Positions 58,794-64,000 of a stretch of 64,000 nucleotides of DNA are shown piece after piece. Within the stretch, counting starts at the first letter, position 1; each line of letters begins with the position of its first letter. The DNA is taken from positions 3,254,504 to 3,318,503 of the forward strand of contig NZ_KE386496.1 in NCBI RefSeq assembly GCF_000427445.1, given 5' to 3'. The notes under the pieces were generated by a model, which made no database searches, was not told the DNA's origin, and was given only the letters and a program-made list of their open reading frames with translations. A program made the position numbers and the translations under genes. Source of the stretch: Methylocapsa acidiphila B2. GTDB lineage: Bacteria > Pseudomonadota > Alphaproteobacteria > Rhizobiales > Beijerinckiaceae.

Positions 58794-59045
58794 ATGATTT
58801 CTCGCCGCTCTTTCTTGAACGGTCTGTTTGCGATCGGCGCCGCGTCGGCGCTTGTGGGCGCGGTCGCGTCGGAAGCCCTGGCCGCGCCGGAAACTCCGGC
58901 TGCGCCGCACGAGCCGATGGCGCGTCCTGGCGCCCGCACCTCGTCGCGCAATCATCGTCGGTCGCGTCCCAACAGTTTTTGGAGCCGTCGCTCCCGGCGT
59001 CGCGCCAAGAAGGCGCAACTTCGCAAGGCCAAGCCACAGCAGTAA
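58794..59045 (+). CDS. Small exported protein with Tat-like signal and basic tail
   Basis: An 83-residue protein. The N-terminus SRRSFLNGLFAIGAASALVG resembles a twin-arginine signal (RRSFL), with cleavage near ALAAPE; a very basic Arg/Lys/Ser tail follows (RNHRRSRPNSFWSRRSRRRA). Such small basic exported proteins are seen in Hyphomicrobiales and have no assigned function. The Tat call rests on the RR motif only. Confidence 0.55.
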   Translation: MISRRSFLNGLFAIGAASALVGAVASEALAAPETPAAPHEPMARPGARTSSRNHRRSRPNSFWSRRSRRRAKKAQLRKAKPQQ

Positions 59046-59283
59046 TTTGCTTTAGCTTTTGAACGGCTATCGGCCGAAGGGCTTCATTCGGCCGAAAGGC
59101 GCTCTAAGCCTCCGGGGATCAGACAGTGCCCGACCGTCAAGGCGCAATGATCTTGTCTATGTCGACTCGGCTCATCGGAGAGCAAAGCCATAAATTGGCG
59201 CTGCTCTCCGAATTGACTTTGCGCATGCTTGTGAAAATTCGCTGAGCGGGGAACGTTGACGGCTCGTTGAGCTCTGCGTGCGG

Positions 59284-60420
59284 ATGGACTTGAAGGACGG
59301 CGCCTTGGACCCTTCCGAATTCGAACGCGAGATCGAGCCGCCGCGCCGCCTCCGCGCGCTCCTGATTTTGCCAGCGATCCTCTTGCTGCTCGCCGCCTGC
59401 AAGCAGGACAATGAAACCAAGCCGCCGCAAGCGCGTCCAGTCCGGACCGTCACGACCGAGAAAGGCGCGATCGGCGAGCTCGTGGCGCTGACAGGCCAGA
59501 TTCAAGCCGAGAACGAGGCGGCTCTTTCCTTCCGCATCGGCGGCCGGATCATCGAGCGCCTGGCCGGAGTGGGCGATCACGTCGAGCCCGATCAGATCTT
59601 GGCCAGGCTTGACTCCAAGAACGAGGTGAACGCCCTGCGCTCGGCCCAGGCCGCACTCTCCGCGGCGCAAGGCCAGCTGGTGGAGGCGCGCAATAATTTC
59701 GACCGTCAAAACCATCTCATGGAGCGGGGCTTCACGACCCGTGTCTTGTTCGACCAGGCGCAGCAGAATTTGCGCACGGCCCAATCCCGGGTCGACGACG
59801 CGCATGCGCAATTGCGGACCGCGGAGGATCAGGTCAGTTTCACCGAGCTCAAGGCCAATGTCGCCGGCGCGATCACGGCGCGTGGCGCGGAGTCGGGCGA
59901 GGTCGTGCAGGCGGGGCAAATGATCTTCCAGGTCGCCCGACACGACGGGCGCGACGCCGTGTTCGACGTTCCGGCGCAAGTCATTCGCGCGGCGCCGCCG
60001 AACCCCAAGATCGTCGTGGCCTTGACCGACGCGCCCTCCGTGACGGCGTCAGGGCGCGTGCGTCAGGTCGATCCGCAGGCCGATCCCATCACCCGGACCT
60101 TCAGGGTGAGGGTGAGCCTCATCGATCCTCCCGCCGCCATGCGGCTGGGCGCGACGGTCACCGGCCGTATGGAGCTCGAGTCCGCCGCCGGCGTCTCGGT
60201 GCCGGCGAGCGCGCTCACCAATGTCGGCGGCGCGCCCGCCGTCTGGATCGTCGATCCCGAGAGCCTCACCGTGTCGTTGCGCAATGTGGAGGTGCGTCGG
60301 TTCGACCCCGGAACGGTCGTGATTTCGGACGGGCTCGAAGGCGGCGAGATCGTGGTGACCGCGGGCGTCCAGGCGCTTCACCCGGGTCAGAAGATCCGGC
60401 TCCTCGGATCGTCTTCGTGA
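59284..60420 (+). CDS. RND efflux periplasmic adaptor (membrane fusion protein)
   Basis: A 378-residue lipoprotein with the lipobox LLLLAAC near residue 39. It shows the MFP layout: GQIQAENEAALSFRIGGRII for the lipoyl/barrel-sandwich half, a long coiled-coil hairpin (about 105-175), and the second lipoyl half FTELKANVAGAITARGAESG. It links the RND permease to an outer-membrane channel. ATG 59284 (or GTG 59278) is the start. The permease gene begins inside its stop codon. Confidence 0.9.
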   Translation: MDLKDGALDPSEFEREIEPPRRLRALLILPAILLLLAACKQDNETKPPQARPVRTVTTEKGAIGELVALTGQIQAENEAALSFRIGGRIIERLAGVGDHVEPDQILARLDSKNEVNALRSAQAALSAAQGQLVEARNNFDRQNHLMERGFTTRVLFDQAQQNLRTAQSRVDDAHAQLRTAEDQVSFTELKANVAGAITARGAESGEVVQAGQMIFQVARHDGRDAVFDVPAQVIRAAPPNPKIVVALTDAPSVTASGRVRQVDPQADPITRTFRVRVSLIDPPAAMRLGATVTGRMELESAAGVSVPASALTNVGGAPAVWIVDPESLTVSLRNVEVRRFDPGTVVISDGLEGGEIVVTAGVQALHPGQKIRLLGSSS

Positions 60421-63400
60421 CCGGCCTCAATCTGTCCGAATGGGCGCTGAAGCACCGGTCATTCGTCGTTTTCATGATGATCGCCGTGACGCTTGCTGGC
60501 CTCGCCTCCTATTTCCGGCTCGGCCGCAGCGAGGACCCCGCCTTCACCTTCAGGACGATGATCGTCCAGGCCTCCTGGCCCGGCGCGACGCTCGACGACA
60601 CGCTGAAGCAGGTGACGGAGCGGCTCGAGCGCAAATTGCAGGAGACGCGCGGCCTAGACTTTTTGCGCAGCTACACGAGCGCAGGCGTCACGACCATTTT
60701 CGTCAATCTGAAAGGCGAGACGCGGCCCGCCGAGGTTCCCGACATCTGGTATCAGGTGCGCAAGAATATCGCCGACATTCGTCACACTTTGCCGGCGGGC
60801 GTCGTCGGACCCGGCTTCAACGATGATTTCGGCGACACATTCGGGCTGATCTATGGCTTCACGGCCGACGGCTTCACCCATCGCGAATTGCGCGACTATG
60901 TCGAGGACATCCGCTCGCGCCTGCTGCATGTCCCGGACGTGTCGAAGATCGAGATCATCGGCGCGCAGGACGAGCAGATCTTCGTCGAATTCTCGACGAA
61001 GCAGCTGGCCGGGCTCGGGATCGACCGCGCCGCGCTGATCGCGGCGCTTCAGGCGCAAAACGCCGTCAGCCCGGCGGGCGAGATTCAGACCGGCAATGAG
61101 ACGCTCGCGATCCGCGTCTCCGGCGCCTTCCGGTCCGAAGCGGACATTCTCGCGGTCAATTTCCTCTCGAACGGCCGGCTGATCCGGCTGCGGGACATAG
61201 CCGAGGTTCGCCGCGCCTATTCCGATCCGCCGCAGCCCATGTTTCGCGTCAATGGCAAGCCGGCGATCGGCCTCGCCATCGCCATGCGCAATGGCGGCGA
61301 CATTCTGACGCTCGGCCGCAACGTCAAGAGGGCGATCGACGAGGCGGTGGCCGATCTGCCGCTCGGCGTCGAGCCGATCCTCGTCTCGGATCAGCCGGTG
61401 GTCGTGAGCACGGCCATCGGCGAGTTCATGGAATCGCTCTGGCAGGCGATCGCCATCATCATGGCGGTGAGCTTCGTGAGCCTCGGCGTGCGGGCCGGCG
61501 CCGTCGTCGCGCTGTCCATCCCGCTGACCATGGCCATCATCTTCCCAATCATGGAAGGGCTAGGCATCGATCTCCAGCGCATCTCGCTCGGCGCGCTGAT
61601 CATCGCGCTCGGCCTTCTCGTCGACGACGCCATGACCACGATCGACGTCATGACCTCGCGCCTCGCGCAAGGCGACAACAAGGAGCAGGCGGCGACTTTC
61701 GCCTATAAGACCCTGGCTTTCCCCATGCTGACGGGGTCCTTCGTGACCGCCGCGGGCTTCGTCCCGATTGGCTTCGCGCGCAGCGCTGCGGGCGAATATA
61801 CATTCTCCATTTTCGCCGTCGTGACCATCGCGCTCATCGTCTCCTGGTTCGTGGCCGTGCTCTTCGCGCCCTTGCTCGGCGTCGCATTTCTCAAAAGGCC
61901 CGAGTCGGCGGAGAAGGGCCATGGCGCTGTCGTGCGCGCCTTCCGCTGGTTTCTTGTCCGCGCAATGCGCTGGCGCTGGCTGACTATCGCCGCGACGCTC
62001 GCCTGTTTCGCAGCCTCCCTCTTCGCCTTGCCCTCGGTGCCGCGCCAGTTCTTTCCGGCCTCCGATCGTCCCGAACTCGTCGTCGATCTCACTCTGCCGC
62101 AAAACGCCTCGATCTACGCGAGCGCCGACCTCGCCGCGCGCTTCGATCACCTGCTCGAGGGAGATCCCGACGTCGCGCGCTGGAGCACCTATGTGGGGCG
62201 CGGCGCGATCCGCTTCTATCTGCCGCTCGACGTCAAATTGGCCAATGATTTCTTCACCCAGGCCGTCGTCGTCGCCAAGGACGCCAAGGCCCGCGAGCGG
62301 CTCCATGCAAAGCTCGAGAAGGCGCTCGCCGGGCAATTTCCGAGCGCCGTCGCCCGCATCTCGCCCCTGGAGCTCGGGCCGCCGGTCGGCTGGCCGGTGC
62401 AATATCGGGTCGGCGGGCCGGACATCGAGCAGGTGCGTTCAATCGCGCTGCGCCTCGCCGAGCTGCTCGGCGCCGACGCCCATGTGAAAGGCGTCAATTT
62501 CGACTGGATCGAGCCGGCTCGAAAGCTCCGCATCAAGATCGATCAGGATCAGGCGCGGCTCCTGGGCTTGAGCTCGCGGGCGCTCGCCGACGCGCTGAAC
62601 GGCGTCATGACCGGAACGCCTATCACCCAGGTGCGCGATGACATCTATCTCGTCGACGTGATCGCGCGGGCGCAGGATGAGCAGCGCGTCTCCCTCTCGA
62701 CCTTGCGGGCGCTGCAAATCGCTCTGCCGAATGGGCGAACCGTGCCGCTGAGCCAGGTCGCGAGCTTCGAGTTCGATCAGGAATATCCGCTGGTCTGGCG
62801 AAGGCAGCGCGTGCCGACCCTGACCGTGCAGGCCGATGTCGCCTCAGGTGCCTCGCCCGAAAGCGCGGTGCGGGCGCTCGCGCCGGCCGTCGCGAAGCTG
62901 AGCGAGAGCCTGCCGAACGGCCATCACATCGACGTCGGCGGCACGGTCGAGGAAAGCGCGAAATCGCAAGCCTCGGTCTTCGCCAAGATCCCGCTGATGC
63001 TCTTCCTCATGGCTTTCTTTTTGATGGCGCAGCTCCAAAGCTTCAGCCGCCTGTTCCTCGTCGTCGCCGTCGTGCCGATGGGGCTCATAGGCATCGTCGC
63101 GGCGCTGCTCATTTCCGGCAAGCCGATCGGCTTCGTCGCGATCCTCGGCATCTTGGCCCTGATCGGGATTATCGCCCGCAATGCGGTGATCCTCATCGAG
63201 CAAATCGAATCCGAGCGGCGCGAAGGGCGACAGGTCTGGGACGCGGTCGTCGAGGGAACGCTCTCCCGTTTCCGACCGATCATGCTGACCGCGATCTCGA
63301 CCGTGCTCGGCCTGATTCCAATCGCGCCCACCGTGTTCTGGGGGCCGATGGCCTTCGCCATCATGGGCGGCCTATTCGTGGCGACCATGCTCACCCTGAT

Positions 63401-63470
63401 CGTCCTGCCGGCGCTCTATGTCGCGGCGTTTCGGATCAAGGAGCCGTGCGAAGAGGGCGCCGCCGCCTGA
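60417..63470 (+). CDS. RND efflux transporter permease (HAE1-like)
   Basis: A 1017-residue inner-membrane proton-driven pump. It starts LNLSEWALKHRSFVVFMMIA (first helix) and has GALIIALGLLVDDAMTTIDV with the proton-relay Asp pair, and the C-terminal FVAILGILALIGIIARNAVI with IEQIESERREG. Twelve membrane spans and two large periplasmic loops fit. The GTG start overlaps the adaptor stop (GTGA). No outer-membrane factor gene is present in the window. Confidence 0.93.
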   Translation: MTGLNLSEWALKHRSFVVFMMIAVTLAGLASYFRLGRSEDPAFTFRTMIVQASWPGATLDDTLKQVTERLERKLQETRGLDFLRSYTSAGVTTIFVNLKGETRPAEVPDIWYQVRKNIADIRHTLPAGVVGPGFNDDFGDTFGLIYGFTADGFTHRELRDYVEDIRSRLLHVPDVSKIEIIGAQDEQIFVEFSTKQLAGLGIDRAALIAALQAQNAVSPAGEIQTGNETLAIRVSGAFRSEADILAVNFLSNGRLIRLRDIAEVRRAYSDPPQPMFRVNGKPAIGLAIAMRNGGDILTLGRNVKRAIDEAVADLPLGVEPILVSDQPVVVSTAIGEFMESLWQAIAIIMAVSFVSLGVRAGAVVALSIPLTMAIIFPIMEGLGIDLQRISLGALIIALGLLVDDAMTTIDVMTSRLAQGDNKEQAATFAYKTLAFPMLTGSFVTAAGFVPIGFARSAAGEYTFSIFAVVTIALIVSWFVAVLFAPLLGVAFLKRPESAEKGHGAVVRAFRWFLVRAMRWRWLTIAATLACFAASLFALPSVPRQFFPASDRPELVVDLTLPQNASIYASADLAARFDHLLEGDPDVARWSTYVGRGAIRFYLPLDVKLANDFFTQAVVVAKDAKARERLHAKLEKALAGQFPSAVARISPLELGPPVGWPVQYRVGGPDIEQVRSIALRLAELLGADAHVKGVNFDWIEPARKLRIKIDQDQARLLGLSSRALADALNGVMTGTPITQVRDDIYLVDVIARAQDEQRVSLSTLRALQIALPNGRTVPLSQVASFEFDQEYPLVWRRQRVPTLTVQADVASGASPESAVRALAPAVAKLSESLPNGHHIDVGGTVEESAKSQASVFAKIPLMLFLMAFFLMAQLQSFSRLFLVVAVVPMGLIGIVAALLISGKPIGFVAILGILALIGIIARNAVILIEQIESERREGRQVWDAVVEGTLSRFRPIMLTAISTVLGLIPIAPTVFWGPMAFAIMGGLFVATMLTLIVLPALYVAAFRIKEPCEEGAAA

Positions 63471-63486
63471 TCGGCCGGCGGCTTTT
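63458..63486 (+). terminator. Probable terminator after the RND permease
   Basis: GCCGCCGCC and the downstream GGCCGGCGGC can pair, followed by TTTTG, overlapping the permease stop. The T run is short, so confidence is moderate. Confidence 0.45.
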
Positions 63487-63530
63487 GTTGCGCACGATGT
63501 GAGCAATCCGCCGACCGAACCGGTCAAAAA

Positions 63531-63546
63531 TGTTTCACGTGAAGCA
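63531..63546. promoter_or_regulatory. parS-like centromere site
   Basis: TGTTTCACGTGAAGCA differs from the widely conserved ParB-binding parS TGTTTCACGTGAAACA at one of 16 positions. It lies in the intergenic end of the RND operon, close to a truncated transposase. parS sites bind ParB and are usually clustered near the chromosome origin. Only one copy is visible here. Confidence 0.6.
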
Positions 63547-64000
63547 AGCGTGGGTTTGTCCGACAGCGTCTCGGTTTGAACATTGGTGATGGGTGGATTT
63601 GAGGCTGTCAGTTCGCGGGCCTGCAATTTGGAAAGCAGTCTTTGTGTTTATGGTATCGCTTTCGATGCGCCTCACGATCTCGATGACGAAATCTTTGAAC
63701 GCCGCTTTGTCCATGAGCTTTCGTCGGTCGTAGGCGCCATCGGCGAACAAATGCCTGACCCACGGCCAGCGCTTGCGAATGGCGTCGAGAATTTGCTGCG
63801 CGCCGGCAGAGTCAGAGATGTCCGCAGTCGTCAGATTGATCATGAGCCGCCTCCCATCTGTATCTACGGCGATGTGACGCTTGCGTCCCTTGATCTTCTT
63901 GCCGGCGTCGTAGCCTCGAGTTTCGGCCGCCGGGGCTTTGACCGATTGGCTGTCGACAACGCCCGCCGAAGGGCTCGCCTCCCGTCCGGCGCGCTCGCGG
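63535..64000 (-). pseudogene. Truncated IS5-family transposase, running off the window
   Basis: On the minus strand the frame from 64000 reads VVDSQSVKAPAAETRGYDAG, KKIKGRKRHIAVDTDGRRLM and HLFADGAYDRRKLMDKAAFK, which is an IS5-type DDE transposase core with the first two catalytic Asp. Similarity ends after VIEIVRRI (near 63664); the expected C-terminal part with VERTFGW-type Glu is replaced by unrelated sequence up to 63535. The element therefore lacks its catalytic Glu and is dead, unless the remainder was displaced. Confidence 0.78.

Overview
The window is high-GC DNA from an alphaproteobacterium, most likely of the Hyphomicrobiales (Rhizobiales) and possibly a methylotroph-like Beijerinckiaceae/Methylocystaceae member. 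The pointers are the gene neighbourhood zapE-mdh-sucCD-sucAB-lpdA, a rhizobial-type phospholipid N-methyltransferase, the Opa22-like beta-barrel proteins with a proline-rich N-terminus, DUF2237 beside an aspartate aminotransferase, and purEK next to rpsU. The genus assignment is inference. Most of the window is ordinary chromosomal housekeeping DNA with few mobile elements.

Layout. 0-1.4 kb: 3' part of a beta-helix protein gene. 1.4-5.9 kb: leftward set (SDR, histidine phosphatase, nadK, Nudix hydrolase, MaoC hydratase, CitE-like lyase). 6.2-7.1 kb: a complete IS5-family (IS427-type) element, followed by gene debris. 7.5-8.6 kb: cobalamin riboswitch driving cbtBA. 8.7-13.2 kb: uncharacterised protein, NagZ-like hydrolase, ModE-type regulator and a sulfate-binding protein with no permease genes. 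13.3-16.4 kb: TPR lipoprotein, rpsU, purEK. 17.0-22.7 kb: a sphingolipid gene cluster. 23-31 kb: DUF2237, aspartate aminotransferase, dapB, lactonase-like hydrolase with TetR, pmtA-pyrF, cupin. 31.4-35 kb: dnaJ and dnaK. 35.3-37.7 kb: exported protein, PepSY membrane protein and a TonB-receptor remnant. 37.7-48.7 kb: TCA-cycle cluster. 49-52.6 kb: secreted trypsin-like protein, HAD phosphatase and two tandem beta-barrel proteins. 52.7-59 kb: fabH, small exported or membrane proteins and a D-2-hydroxyacid dehydrogenase. 59.3-63.5 kb: RND efflux pair. 63.5-64 kb: a parS-like site and a truncated transposase.

The most notable region is 17.0-22.7 kb. Four leftward genes encode, in transcription order, a serine-palmitoyltransferase-like oxoamine synthase, a GNAT-fold protein of the kind proposed as bacterial ceramide synthase, a desaturase closely resembling eukaryotic dihydroceramide delta-4 desaturase (DEGS), and a GT21 ceramide-glucosyltransferase-like enzyme. 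A convergent gene encodes a hydroxylase resembling FA2H/Scs7, which 2-hydroxylates ceramide fatty acids. Together they predict a 2-hydroxylated, delta-4-unsaturated glucosylceramide, a lipid usually thought of as eukaryotic. The 3-ketosphinganine reductase and the acyl carrier/acyl-CoA supply genes are not in the cluster.

In the TCA block, mdh, sucC, sucD, sucA, odhB and lpdA lie in one leftward direction and cover oxaloacetate/malate interconversion, succinyl-CoA synthetase and the whole 2-oxoglutarate dehydrogenase complex. All function calls come from reading motifs and family resemblance; no database search was run.
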